DNA of 64,000 nt from Acinetobacter tibetensis (GTDB taxonomy: Bacteria > Pseudomonadota > Gammaproteobacteria > Pseudomonadales > Moraxellaceae): assembly GCF_023824315.1 (NCBI RefSeq), contig NZ_CP098732.1:1364001-1428000 (forward strand), given 5' to 3'. The translations under genes and the position numbers were made by a program. The notes under the pieces were generated by a model, which saw only the letters and a program-made list of their open reading frames with translations, did not search any database and was not told the DNA's origin. Numbering within the stretch: the first letter of the stretch is position 1; each line of letters begins with the position of its first letter. Of the stretch, positions 54,906-63,588 are shown in pieces.

Positions 54906-55793
54906 ATGGATCAAGTGATGCTCAAAAATAGTTTTTATGAAAAAACCGCACGTGCGCGTATTCAAGCGGTCGTCGATGCTCAGAGTTTTCATGAAATCTT
55001 AAAGCCGACGGAGGTGGAGGTTAGCCCACATCTCTCGGCTTTGGATATTCCAGGAAGTTTTGATGATGGTGTGATTATTGGTACAGCGCGTTTGAACGGA
55101 AGACCAGTGCATATCATGGCTCAAGAAGGTCAATTCATGGGCGGTGCTGTGGGTGAAATCCACGGGGCGAAAATTGTCGGTCTCTTACATAAAGCCATTC
55201 AAGATCAAGCGCAAGCAGTACTGTTTTTTGTCGACTCAGGTGGTGTGCGTTTGCATGAAGCGAATGCTGGTCTCATTGCCATTTCCGAAATTATGCGTGC
55301 GATGTTACAGGTACGCAATGCGGGGATTCCGATTATTACCGTGATTGGCGGAACCTGTGGCGCTTTTGGTGGTATGGGTATCAGTGCGTGTTTAAGTAGC
55401 TCCATCATCATGACGGAAGAAGGGCGTTTGGCACTGTCTGGCCCAGAAGTGATTGAAACAGTGAAAGGCGTCGAAGAGTTTGATTCGAAAGACCGTGCTT
55501 TGGTTTGGCGTGTCACAGGGGGTAAACATCGTTATTTACTCAATCATGTACAGGCTTTGGTTGAGGATGATATTGCGGATATTCGTGATGCGATTCTAAC
55601 GCAGCTAGACGCGAAAGCAGCCCCTTTAGACTTAGAACAATTATTGCAGCAACAGCAACAACTTGAGCAACAACAGCAACGCTGGTTTGGCAAAAACGAT
55701 GGCTTACAGATTTGGCATGAAATGGGCATCGCTCAGCCAGAAAAAATTCCAATGCTCTCGGCGCATGAAGTCGTGATGTTAAAGCAAGGATGA
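54906..55793 (+). CDS. mdcD: Malonate decarboxylase beta subunit
   Basis: A 295-residue crotonase-like carboxyltransferase subunit with VGEIHGAKIVGLLHKAIQ, LFFVDSGGVRLHEANAG and GTCGAFGGMGISACLSS. With MdcE it decarboxylates malonyl-S-ACP. Residues about 245-262 form a glutamine-rich linker (QQQQQLEQQQQR). The gene lies 3 bp after mdcC. Confidence 0.92.
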   Translation: MDQVMLKNSFYEKTARARIQAVVDAQSFHEILKPTEVEVSPHLSALDIPGSFDDGVIIGTARLNGRPVHIMAQEGQFMGGAVGEIHGAKIVGLLHKAIQDQAQAVLFFVDSGGVRLHEANAGLIAISEIMRAMLQVRNAGIPIITVIGGTCGAFGGMGISACLSSSIIMTEEGRLALSGPEVIETVKGVEEFDSKDRALVWRVTGGKHRYLLNHVQALVEDDIADIRDAILTQLDAKAAPLDLEQLLQQQQQLEQQQQRWFGKNDGLQIWHEMGIAQPEKIPMLSAHEVVMLKQG

Positions 55794-55797
55794 TGCA

Positions 55798-56514
55798 ATG
55801 AATACAGAATTAGTTTTGAAACAACTTTTTCCAAATCAACTGAATTATCAGGTTGAGGGTTATGTCATTAAAGGGGATGCACAGACTGCGGTTGGTCCAG
55901 TACGAATTTTGGGTACGGTTAATGCTGCACCCATCAATCAAGACATTGCCATTCAGTTGTCTTCTGAAATTTTAAAATTGGTGCAACAAGGCAATAAAAC
56001 TCCCGTGGTGTTTATTGTGGATACGCAAGGCCAAGATTTATCACGTGCCGATGAATTGTTGTGTCTCAACCGTACTTTTGCACATTTGGCATCTTGTGTA
56101 GATCTATTACGCCGTAGTGGACATGCCAATCTTGCCATTATTTTCGGTCAAGCGGTCAGTGGTGGGTTCTTGTCCTATGGACTCATGGCCAATGAAGTCT
56201 ATGCACTCAGTGATTCTCAAGTCAAAGTCATGGACCTGAACGCGATGGCACGGGTGACCAAAATTCCTGTAGAAAAACTGAAACAACTGTCGCAAAGCTC
56301 AGCCATCTTTGCACCAGGAGTCGAAAATTTCTACAAGATGGGCGCAATCAACGCCGTATGGGAAAACTTGGACACCGATTGGGTCAGCCAAGCACTGTTA
56401 AATCAACAACAACGTCTTGAAGCTTATTTGACAGATCAGCGCCGTGTCGTTGGACAGCAGCGTCAGGGGCGTATGCTTTGTAATCAAATTGTCGAGAAAG
56501 TGGCACTGAGCTAA
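55798..56514 (+). CDS. mdcE: Malonate decarboxylase gamma subunit
   Basis: A 238-residue carboxyltransferase partner of MdcD with IFGQAVSGGFLSYGLMANEVYALSDSQVKVMD as core. Together they form the decarboxylating unit. It starts 4 bp after mdcD. Confidence 0.9.
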   Translation: MNTELVLKQLFPNQLNYQVEGYVIKGDAQTAVGPVRILGTVNAAPINQDIAIQLSSEILKLVQQGNKTPVVFIVDTQGQDLSRADELLCLNRTFAHLASCVDLLRRSGHANLAIIFGQAVSGGFLSYGLMANEVYALSDSQVKVMDLNAMARVTKIPVEKLKQLSQSSAIFAPGVENFYKMGAINAVWENLDTDWVSQALLNQQQRLEAYLTDQRRVVGQQRQGRMLCNQIVEKVALS

Positions 56515-56524
56515 GGAGTAGAAA

Positions 56525-57205
56525 ATGGATCGTCATGACTTAGCTTATCTCTATGATTCAGCGACATTACATTTTTTGGATAGTACTTTACCTGAACCTG
56601 CTAAACAAAAAGTGTCTCAGTTACTGAGTCAGAATATTCCAATGACGGTATGTCGGCAGGAAAGTTCGGCAGATGGACAAGTTAAGCTGGCGATCAACTG
56701 CTTGGTTGAGGGTTGCAAATATCGGGTTGCCTGTTTAGTCGATATTGCTGAAATTGAACTGATCACCCGACCGCTATCTTTACATACGCTCTTAAAAGAG
56801 CATGCAAACACCTTTTCAGATACGGTAATTCATGATTTTGCGGAGGCTTTGCAACAGCTTGGCTGCGAAGTGTATGTCTACGGGTCTTATGCCTATGAAT
56901 ATCTCACTAAAGAAGCCTATGTACGTTCAACATCCGACTTGGATTTGGTGTTATATCCAAAAAATTTAACACAAATTCCTGAGATTCTAAATCTGCTTCA
57001 ACAGGCTCAAGCACTGAGCCAGATACGTTTGGATGGAGAAATTCAAATACATCCAGCTTGGCATGTATCGTTTAATGAACTCCTGATGATTTATCCAGAC
57101 CAATCGCAGAGCATTATTGTAAAAGGATTGCAGCGGGTGGATATGCTGAGATTAGAACAATTATTAGAAGGGACGCTTGAAGATGCAGATTATACAGAAG
57201 CATGA
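56525..57205 (+). CDS. mdcG: Phosphoribosyl-dephospho-CoA transferase
   Basis: A 226-residue nucleotidyltransferase (MdcG/CitX-like). The acidic residues of the active site are in STSDLDLVLYP. VYGSYAYEYLTKEAYV corresponds to the GSxA motif. It attaches the prosthetic group to MdcC. Its end overlaps mdcB by 23 bp. Confidence 0.9.
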   Translation: MDRHDLAYLYDSATLHFLDSTLPEPAKQKVSQLLSQNIPMTVCRQESSADGQVKLAINCLVEGCKYRVACLVDIAEIELITRPLSLHTLLKEHANTFSDTVIHDFAEALQQLGCEVYVYGSYAYEYLTKEAYVRSTSDLDLVLYPKNLTQIPEILNLLQQAQALSQIRLDGEIQIHPAWHVSFNELLMIYPDQSQSIIVKGLQRVDMLRLEQLLEGTLEDADYTEA

Positions 57206-58058
57206 AAGTGTATTAGACATTTCGCAGTATGCAATGCAATTAGATCATTTAGCGCGAACAGCACTTTATGAAGAAGTCAGTTTAGAACAAAAGCCCGGTT
57301 TAGTATGTCCGACAACGCAGGGTAGCCATACCGATATGGATTTCCCTCTGTTTCAGCGCAGTATTGCTGCTTTAACAGGTTATTTTCAATCCCAATGTTT
57401 AAACGGTTATCAGGGCGTTGCTTTTGAAAATATTCAGCGATGTGGCATTCAAGCTGAACAAAAAATGATGACCGCAACTGCACAGATTAATACCCACAAA
57501 GGGGCAATTTTTAATTTAGGCTTTGCCAGCGCGGCGGTAGGAAAATGCTTAGCTCAAGATATTTCTGTGAATGCGATTTCCATGGGTCGTATGATTCAGC
57601 AGACGTGGCAAGAGGAATTACTCCATCATTTAGAGCGTAATCCAAACAGCCACGGGCAACGCATGCGCAGTCAATACGGCATTACAGGTGCAATTGAGGA
57701 AGTCGCTTCAGGTTTTAAAACTGTTTTAGATGTTGCTGTTCCACATTATTTAGAAATTTATGTAAAAACGGAAGATAAAAAGCGAGCCTCCCTTCAAGCT
57801 TTATTTGCATTAATGTCTCATTTACAAGATACCAATATTGTTTGGCGTGGCGGTTTATCGGCTTTATATATTGTGCAAGATATGGCGAAGCAGTTTTTAG
57901 CGCGAGGCGGTGTGCTACAACACAATTGGATGCAAGAAGTGGTTAAAGTGGAAGATTATTTCGTTCAGCATCGCTTAAGTCCGGGGGGGAGTGCCGATTT
58001 ATTGGGGGTGACTTTGTTCATGCTGAAGGTGGAACATGAATTTCGCAATATTATTTAG
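57183..58058 (+). CDS. mdcB: Triphosphoribosyl-dephospho-CoA synthase
   Basis: A 291-residue CitG/MdcB-family enzyme with PGLVCPTTQGSHTDMDFPLFQRS near residue 40 and a helical C-terminal half. It makes the prosthetic-group precursor from ATP and dephospho-CoA. The ATG at 57183 is preferred over a TTG two codons earlier. It overlaps both mdcG and mdcH. Confidence 0.9.
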   Translation: MQIIQKHESVLDISQYAMQLDHLARTALYEEVSLEQKPGLVCPTTQGSHTDMDFPLFQRSIAALTGYFQSQCLNGYQGVAFENIQRCGIQAEQKMMTATAQINTHKGAIFNLGFASAAVGKCLAQDISVNAISMGRMIQQTWQEELLHHLERNPNSHGQRMRSQYGITGAIEEVASGFKTVLDVAVPHYLEIYVKTEDKKRASLQALFALMSHLQDTNIVWRGGLSALYIVQDMAKQFLARGGVLQHNWMQEVVKVEDYFVQHRLSPGGSADLLGVTLFMLKVEHEFRNII

Positions 58059-58959
58059 TGGGCAAGGGGTGCAGAACTTAGCTCATGTTCAGCAATTGAA
58101 AGACCTTGCCACAGAGTTAGATGTCAATTTGCAGCTCAAGCAACATCTGCCTGAGTTATTTAAGCCTGACTTATCTGAGGCAGACTTATATTCTAACGAT
58201 TTTGCTCAACCCTTTATCTTTGCACTACAGTGGTGTCGATGGCAAAAGCTAAAGCATAAGTTGGATGAAATCATCAGTTTTTCAGGGTATTCACTGGGTG
58301 AGCTGAGCGCACTGATTTGTTCAACCGAAATTAGTTTTGAGCAAGGGCTGTATTTGGCCCGACAGCGAGGCATGTTAATGTCTAAGGCTGTGCAACAACC
58401 GAGTGGTTTACTGGCTGTTCAGGGCATGAATTGGGCAGGATTAGAACCGATTTTGGCAAAGACTGAGACCGAATTATCAATAAAAATTAGCGATAGTCAT
58501 TTTATTGTGGGTGGTCTAGAAGTAAATTTACAGCAATTGACACAACAACTTGAACAGGTGGGGACTCGTTCGGTAAAGCGACTGAATGTCACTATTCCTT
58601 CACATACATCCTTAATGGATTGCGCTGTAGCCCCTTATCGGCAGGTCATGGTACAGCATCAATTTAACCGTTTGGGAACGCCAATTATTGGTGGTTCGGG
58701 TGGTCATAAATATTATAAAACCAGCGATGCCGTTGAAGCACTGATTCATCAAATGAACCATGCCATAGACTGGGATTCGTGTTTAACCGCTATACAAGAG
58801 AACCAACCCGATATTGTTCTAGAAATAGGAACAGGTAATGCTTTGAGTAAAATGTTATTGGAACGTAGTCCGCATTTAAATGTACGGGCAATCGATGATT
58901 TTAAGACATTTGATGGTTTAGAACTTTGGATTGAAAAACAACAGAATACTGATTCCTAA
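58036..58959 (+). CDS. mdcH: Malonyl-CoA:ACP transacylase of malonate decarboxylase
   Basis: A 307-residue FabD-like transacylase. The oxyanion motif FSGQG is at residues 7-11 and the nucleophile is Ser86 in GYSLGE. The histidine region is IPSHTSLM. It charges MdcC with malonyl. It completes the mdcLMACDEGBH order known in A. calcoaceticus. Confidence 0.9.
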   Translation: MNFAILFSGQGVQNLAHVQQLKDLATELDVNLQLKQHLPELFKPDLSEADLYSNDFAQPFIFALQWCRWQKLKHKLDEIISFSGYSLGELSALICSTEISFEQGLYLARQRGMLMSKAVQQPSGLLAVQGMNWAGLEPILAKTETELSIKISDSHFIVGGLEVNLQQLTQQLEQVGTRSVKRLNVTIPSHTSLMDCAVAPYRQVMVQHQFNRLGTPIIGGSGGHKYYKTSDAVEALIHQMNHAIDWDSCLTAIQENQPDIVLEIGTGNALSKMLLERSPHLNVRAIDDFKTFDGLELWIEKQQNTDS

Positions 58960-59307
58960 AATAGAATGAAATGAATGCACGGATGACGGTTGTATTTATC
59001 ATCAGGATCGTTAGTCATTTGCATAAATTCATTTAAGCAGAAAATATGATTTGATTGGAACAATTGCTTATTTCAGGTCAAGTGGAAGATTCAGTATATT
59101 CAATGAACTTAAACCACGCGGAGAAACCAGTGATGACCATTAAATCTATTCGATACAACCGAGGAGAACTTGCTTGCTGAACTATCCCATGTGCAGCAAA
59201 AAATACAACTCATTTAGACACTATGAAATGGGGCCTAGAAACATAATGTCTAAGACTTTAACCCTGCAAGATTATAAATTAAAACAGATAAGTACAATAA
59301 AATTATA
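58960..59307. other. Intergenic region after mdcH
   Basis: This 348-bp spacer has no open frame longer than about 20 codons with a plausible start. A short coding-like stretch begins at about 59132 (ATGACCATTAAATC) and stops after 15 codons, which could be a gene remnant. The right end holds the terminator at 59308. Confidence 0.4.
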
Positions 59308-59334
59308 AAGTCCCAAGAGTTGGGACTTTTTTTT
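59308..59334. terminator. Terminator between mdc region and WYL regulator
   Basis: AAGTCCCAA and TTGGGACTT form a 9-bp stem around GAG, followed by six T residues. Confidence 0.85.
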
Positions 59335-59360
59335 GCCTAGAAATTTATACAACTATCATT

Positions 59361-60353
59361 TCAGTCCTGTTGTCGGACTGCACGTTCAACTTCTTCAGGC
59401 TCAATTTTCTGAATTTTATTACCAAAACTGCGTAGCCACCACGTAAGTTGAGAGGTAAACGGCACAGTTGCGGAAATTTGGACCAGATTATGCTCAAGAG
59501 GAGTAATCACTTGATCTCGACTTAATTGGCTTTCTTCAAAATAATGGGACTCACATTCTGGAATGGTGAGTTTTAAAGCAACATGATCCGTCGGTTTGTT
59601 GTAGTCAACTCTAAATCCAAGTGCTCCTGAATCAATATATGCATCAATATCGAAATTGACAGGATGCAATGCACGAGAATCCAGCACTTTGGCTGATTTA
59701 AAACGGTGCAAGGCAAAGGTCTGAATATCGGTTTTATCATAGCGGGTGCAAATTAAATAAATAGTTGCACCTTTTTGCACCAATGCCAAAGGGTTCAGCG
59801 TATAGATACTTTCTTCGGCTTGTGGGCGTTTTTGATAAATACATTCCAATTGCTTGTCTTGTAGTAGACCCTCATAAATGGCTTGCTGTGCGGCACGATC
59901 AACCATGGGAGGAATCAATGGTTGATTGGCAGGTACAATACGCACCCGATTAATCCATTGGCGAACATTATTTTGGGTGGATAAACTGCGACGTGCCAAA
60001 TCAAACCACGGATTCATCTCTTCGAGTAAGCTTGGAGGAAGAAGATGCTTTAAGTGCTCCTCTACCATCATAAAAGTCACAGCTTGAGAACTGGTCATAT
60101 GCGGCAGGCTTTGAAGCGGTGCATCTGAACGCCAACGCCATCCTTGTGGGACGGTTTTGTTGCTCTCAATTGGAAATCGCTGCGAAATCTGATTCAAATC
60201 ACGCTGGATGGTGCGCAAGCTGATATCGATGCCTTCTCTTTGCAAAATTTCCTGTATTTCCCGTGTACCCATCCATTTTCCTGCGGAAAGGCGGGAAAGG
60301 ATTTGCCATTGTCGATAAAGGCTATTCGATGTTTCTTTTTCTTGTGCAGACAT
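59361..60353 (-). CDS. WYL-domain transcriptional regulator
   Basis: A 330-residue regulator with an N-terminal DeoR-like helix-turn-helix (WMGTREIQEILQREGIDISLRTIQRDLNQIS, about residues 26-60) and a central WYL-type ligand domain (ATIYLICTRYDKTDIQTFALHRF), then a C-terminal WCX-like extension. It is divergent from the Anbu operon with 258 bp between. It may control that operon, but the -24/-12 promoter there would also need a sigma-54 activator. The ligand is unknown. Confidence 0.85.
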   Translation of the reverse strand: MSAQEKETSNSLYRQWQILSRLSAGKWMGTREIQEILQREGIDISLRTIQRDLNQISQRFPIESNKTVPQGWRWRSDAPLQSLPHMTSSQAVTFMMVEEHLKHLLPPSLLEEMNPWFDLARRSLSTQNNVRQWINRVRIVPANQPLIPPMVDRAAQQAIYEGLLQDKQLECIYQKRPQAEESIYTLNPLALVQKGATIYLICTRYDKTDIQTFALHRFKSAKVLDSRALHPVNFDIDAYIDSGALGFRVDYNKPTDHVALKLTIPECESHYFEESQLSRDQVITPLEHNLVQISATVPFTSQLTWWLRSFGNKIQKIEPEEVERAVRQQD

Positions 60354-60554
60354 AATTCAAATAACAACAAATAAGTTGGTAATTAATAAAACAGTGTTAA
60401 ACACAATAAAAAAACCTAACCGAATTGGCAAGCATTTCTCAACCAATCAGGCAAAGAAAGTTCAATAATTTTAGGCATAAGATCAAGCAGAAATGATATT
60501 GAGTACGGACTAAAAGCGTGAATTAATAAGGACTCGGCATAAGTGATGTAAGGA

Positions 60555-60572
60555 GTGGCATTCTTATTGCTT
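60555..60572 (+). promoter_or_regulatory. Sigma-54-type promoter of the Anbu operon
   Basis: GTGGCATTCTTATTGCTT has GG and GC ten bases apart with TGGCA and TTGCT blocks. It lies 40 bp before the start of the ATP-grasp gene. The in-frame GTG at 60555 is part of this promoter and is not a start. Confidence 0.7.
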
Positions 60573-60611
60573 AATAAAAATGAGTTTGGCTATAACTATA
60601 AAGAGGGTCAT

Positions 60612-62159
60612 ATGCTTAAAGAAAAAGAGATTGTAGAGTTAAACGGTTTATCACGAGAAGTGAATAGTAAGCAATTGACAGTAAAAGTGGAGGGTGTAGC
60701 AAAACCGCAGGAGAAAACACAGTTACTTTTTGAGAGAACAAATTCGGTTTTTTTTAATGAAATGTTGGATGATCATGCTGTTTCCGAAACGGCATGTGCA
60801 AAAATTGAACACTGGTTGTCGCAATATAATATAGACGAATTACACGCTTTAAATCAGCATGCCAAAGAACATTTCTTATATGAAGGCATTACATTTACGG
60901 TCTATGGAGAGGCAGAAGGCACGGAGCGTACCATTCCTTATGATGTGATTCCTCGGGTAATTGTGAAAAAGCAATGGAATAAAATATCACTCGGTTGTGC
61001 ACAACGCGTCAAAGCCTTGAATCTTTTTTTACATGATATTTATCATCAGCAAGATATTCTTAAAGCAGGTATTGTGCCTGAACTACACGTTCTCAAGCAT
61101 GAGGCTTTTCAGCCACATATGTGTAATCAGAGCTTGAAAGGTAAAATTTATAGCCAAATTAGCGGAATTGATATTGTCCGAGACCGTCATGGAGAGTTTT
61201 ATGTGCTGGAAGATAATTTAAGAACGCCATCGGGTGTGTCTTATATGTTGGAAAGCCGAAAAATTAGCCAAAAACTGATGCCTGAATTATGTTTGCAAAA
61301 TAACTTGCAAGGCATTGAACATTATCCATTATTACTGAAAGAAATATTGGCAGAAAATGCATTTAACGATAATCCATTCATTGTTATTTTAACGCCAGGT
61401 CGTTTTAATAGCGCATATTATGAGCATTCCTTTTTGGCAAGGGAAATGGGTGTGCCTTTAGTAACATCGCGTGACCTTTACGTCGAAAACGATAAGGTTT
61501 ATGTCAAAACCGTACGAGGTAAACAACGGGTTGATGTAATTTATCGACGTATTGATGATGATTATCTCGATCCATTGTGTTTTATGCCTGACAGTACACT
61601 TGGTGTTGCGGGGTTAATGTCTGCCTATTTGCAAAAGAATGTGGTGATTGCAAACGCACCTGGTACAGGGGTTGCAGATGACAAATCCATTTATCCTTAT
61701 GTCGATAAAATGATTCAGTTCTATTTAGCTGAGCAACCCGTGCTTAAAAATGTACCGACTTATCAATGTCGTGAAAGCAAAGACCTTGAATATGTATTAG
61801 ACAATTTAGCTCAACTGGTTGTGAAAGAAGCACAGGGTTCAGGAGGATATGGCATGCTCATCGGGCCACATGCTTCTGCACAGCAAATTGCGACTTTTAA
61901 AGATAAAATTTTGGCAACGCCACATTTGTACATTGCCCAACCTACATTAGATTTGTCGGTTTGTCCGATGTTAAGCGATACAGGGCTGTCGGAACGTCAT
62001 ATTGATTTGCGTCCATTTGTGCTGAGTTCACCTTATCGTACCGAAATTGTACCAGGGGGTTTAACACGCATGGCAATGCAGGAAGGCTCTCTTGTGGTGA
62101 ATTCTTCGCAGGGTGGCGGCATTAAAGATACATGGGTTGTAGACCATTTACATTCATAA
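60612..62159 (+). CDS. Circularly permuted ATP-grasp protein of the Anbu operon
   Basis: A 515-residue protein of the circularly permuted type 2 ATP-grasp family. Typical stretches are DIVRDRHGEFYVLEDNLRTPSG and VVKEAQGSGGYGMLIG, plus an FVLSSPYRTEIVPGGLTRMA end. Such enzymes ligate amines to carboxylates with ATP. The family sits with alpha-E, transglutaminase-like and Anbu genes, as here. The ATG at 60612 has AAAGAGGG upstream. The peptide or amide product is unknown. Confidence 0.88.
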   Translation: MLKEKEIVELNGLSREVNSKQLTVKVEGVAKPQEKTQLLFERTNSVFFNEMLDDHAVSETACAKIEHWLSQYNIDELHALNQHAKEHFLYEGITFTVYGEAEGTERTIPYDVIPRVIVKKQWNKISLGCAQRVKALNLFLHDIYHQQDILKAGIVPELHVLKHEAFQPHMCNQSLKGKIYSQISGIDIVRDRHGEFYVLEDNLRTPSGVSYMLESRKISQKLMPELCLQNNLQGIEHYPLLLKEILAENAFNDNPFIVILTPGRFNSAYYEHSFLAREMGVPLVTSRDLYVENDKVYVKTVRGKQRVDVIYRRIDDDYLDPLCFMPDSTLGVAGLMSAYLQKNVVIANAPGTGVADDKSIYPYVDKMIQFYLAEQPVLKNVPTYQCRESKDLEYVLDNLAQLVVKEAQGSGGYGMLIGPHASAQQIATFKDKILATPHLYIAQPTLDLSVCPMLSDTGLSERHIDLRPFVLSSPYRTEIVPGGLTRMAMQEGSLVVNSSQGGGIKDTWVVDHLHS

Positions 62160-62187
62160 GTAACCAAAACGATGAAGGAGCAATTTC

Positions 62188-62790
62188 ATGATCTTACTCA
62201 GCACGAATGCACAACAAATTTTTTGGTTAGGTCGTTATTTAACGCGCATTGAATATTTATGCCAACAATTTCCATTTATGGATGATCAGAAAGCCGTGTC
62301 TTATGCACATGCCTTTTGTTTACCTGCATTTGATGCAAGCTCACTCAATGAACTGGTATTAGACCCAGAACAACCCTATTCATTTATTCAACAATTTCAG
62401 TTTGCCAAAGACAATGTTCAAGAATTGAGGGGCATTTTGTCTGCAAAAACCTATGCAGAATTAAATCAATATATTCGGAATGCAAGTACGAGCTCGACAT
62501 GTATTTGTGATGTGATTGCAGATTGTCGTGAAGTGTTAGAAGCTGAGCCTGAAGAAACTTTCTTATTCTATTCTTTAGGGCAAACTTTAGAGCAACTAGA
62601 TCGACAACTTCGCTTAAAGCAAGATCAAACACAAACCTTAGAGCAAATTTCAGCGCTTATAGAAGTTTTAGAGCAAATGGGTTGGGACAGTTTAGATACG
62701 GCTTGGCAACAACTTAAAACGCAACCTGATCAAATAAACTTTTATAACTTTAGTGACCAAATTCAATATTTATTTGAGGTGAATGCATGA
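62188..62790 (+). CDS. Alpha-E domain protein, short form
   Basis: A 200-residue mostly helical protein that begins with the alpha-E family segment FWLGRYLTRIEYLCQQF. Usual members have about 310 residues, so this one is about one third shorter. It is intact, with its stop overlapping the next start in ATGA. It is second in the Anbu operon. Function is unknown; it probably forms a complex with the ATP-grasp protein. Confidence 0.78.
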   Translation: MILLSTNAQQIFWLGRYLTRIEYLCQQFPFMDDQKAVSYAHAFCLPAFDASSLNELVLDPEQPYSFIQQFQFAKDNVQELRGILSAKTYAELNQYIRNASTSSTCICDVIADCREVLEAEPEETFLFYSLGQTLEQLDRQLRLKQDQTQTLEQISALIEVLEQMGWDSLDTAWQQLKTQPDQINFYNFSDQIQYLFEVNA

Positions 62791-63569
62791 AACTCATGAT
62801 CAATCACCAAACTCATTATCAATATACTGAACAGGCGTGTAATAGCATTCAGTATATTAAAATGACACCATTGAGTAATGCACATCAGAATGTACATTAC
62901 TGGGATGTGAGTGTGCCAGGTGAGCGCTGTACGAAGAGAGACGCATTCAACAACATCTGGATTACCAGTTCACAACGTTATGCTTATGAGCAAATAACAA
63001 TTATGGCGCAAGGGATTGTCGAGCTAAATAAGCAGCCTTCGGTGATGAGTCTGACAGATCATTTGAATCCTTATCAATTCCTGCAACCAACGCCAACAAC
63101 CATGTGCAATGCAGAAATGAAAGAATTTGCTCATCGCTTCGTGCCAGAATTCACCCATGAAAATTTGGTGAAACTGTCTGAAGCTATTTTGCAGCATATT
63201 CCTTATATTCCAAATCAGACTTCAGTCAATACTTCTGCCATTGAAGCATTTCATAATCGTCAGGGGGTATGCCAAGACCATAGTCATGTTTTTATTGCTT
63301 TGTGCAAAGCTTTGGGCTTGCCAGCACGCTATGTTTCAGGTTATTTATTTGTGCCAAATACATCACACCTTGCCAGTCACGCATGGGCAGAAGTATTTCT
63401 AGGAAACACATGGTATTGTTTCGATATCAGTAACCAGATTTTTAGCCCAGACAAGCATATTTATGTGGCAATTGGTCGAGATTATTGGGATGTTGCCCCA
63501 ATTCGTGGAGTGCGCGAAAAAGGGGGAATTGAAACGATGCACTCAATTGTTCAAGTACTTGCATGTTAA
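62787..63569 (+). CDS. Transglutaminase-like cysteine protein of the Anbu operon
   Basis: A 260-residue protein with an N-terminal beta domain and a transglutaminase-like core. The catalytic residues are the Cys in QGVCQDHSHVF, the His in SHAWAEVF and the Asp in CFDISNQ. It probably acts as a cytoplasmic peptidase or amidase, as there is no signal peptide. It starts inside the stop of the alpha-E gene, so translation is coupled. Confidence 0.88.
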   Translation: MKLMINHQTHYQYTEQACNSIQYIKMTPLSNAHQNVHYWDVSVPGERCTKRDAFNNIWITSSQRYAYEQITIMAQGIVELNKQPSVMSLTDHLNPYQFLQPTPTTMCNAEMKEFAHRFVPEFTHENLVKLSEAILQHIPYIPNQTSVNTSAIEAFHNRQGVCQDHSHVFIALCKALGLPARYVSGYLFVPNTSHLASHAWAEVFLGNTWYCFDISNQIFSPDKHIYVAIGRDYWDVAPIRGVREKGGIETMHSIVQVLAC

Positions 63570-63588
63570 TGTAAGTTAAGGGGAAGAG

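Noticed and set aside
55540..55752. Cysteine-rich or histidine-rich frames opposite mdcD
   Set aside because: They are antisense shadows of the CAG/CAA glutamine codons in mdcD.
60555..60611. N-terminal extension of the ATP-grasp protein
   Set aside because: The GTG belongs to the -24 element of a sigma-54-like promoter, and AAAGAGGG precedes the ATG at 60612.
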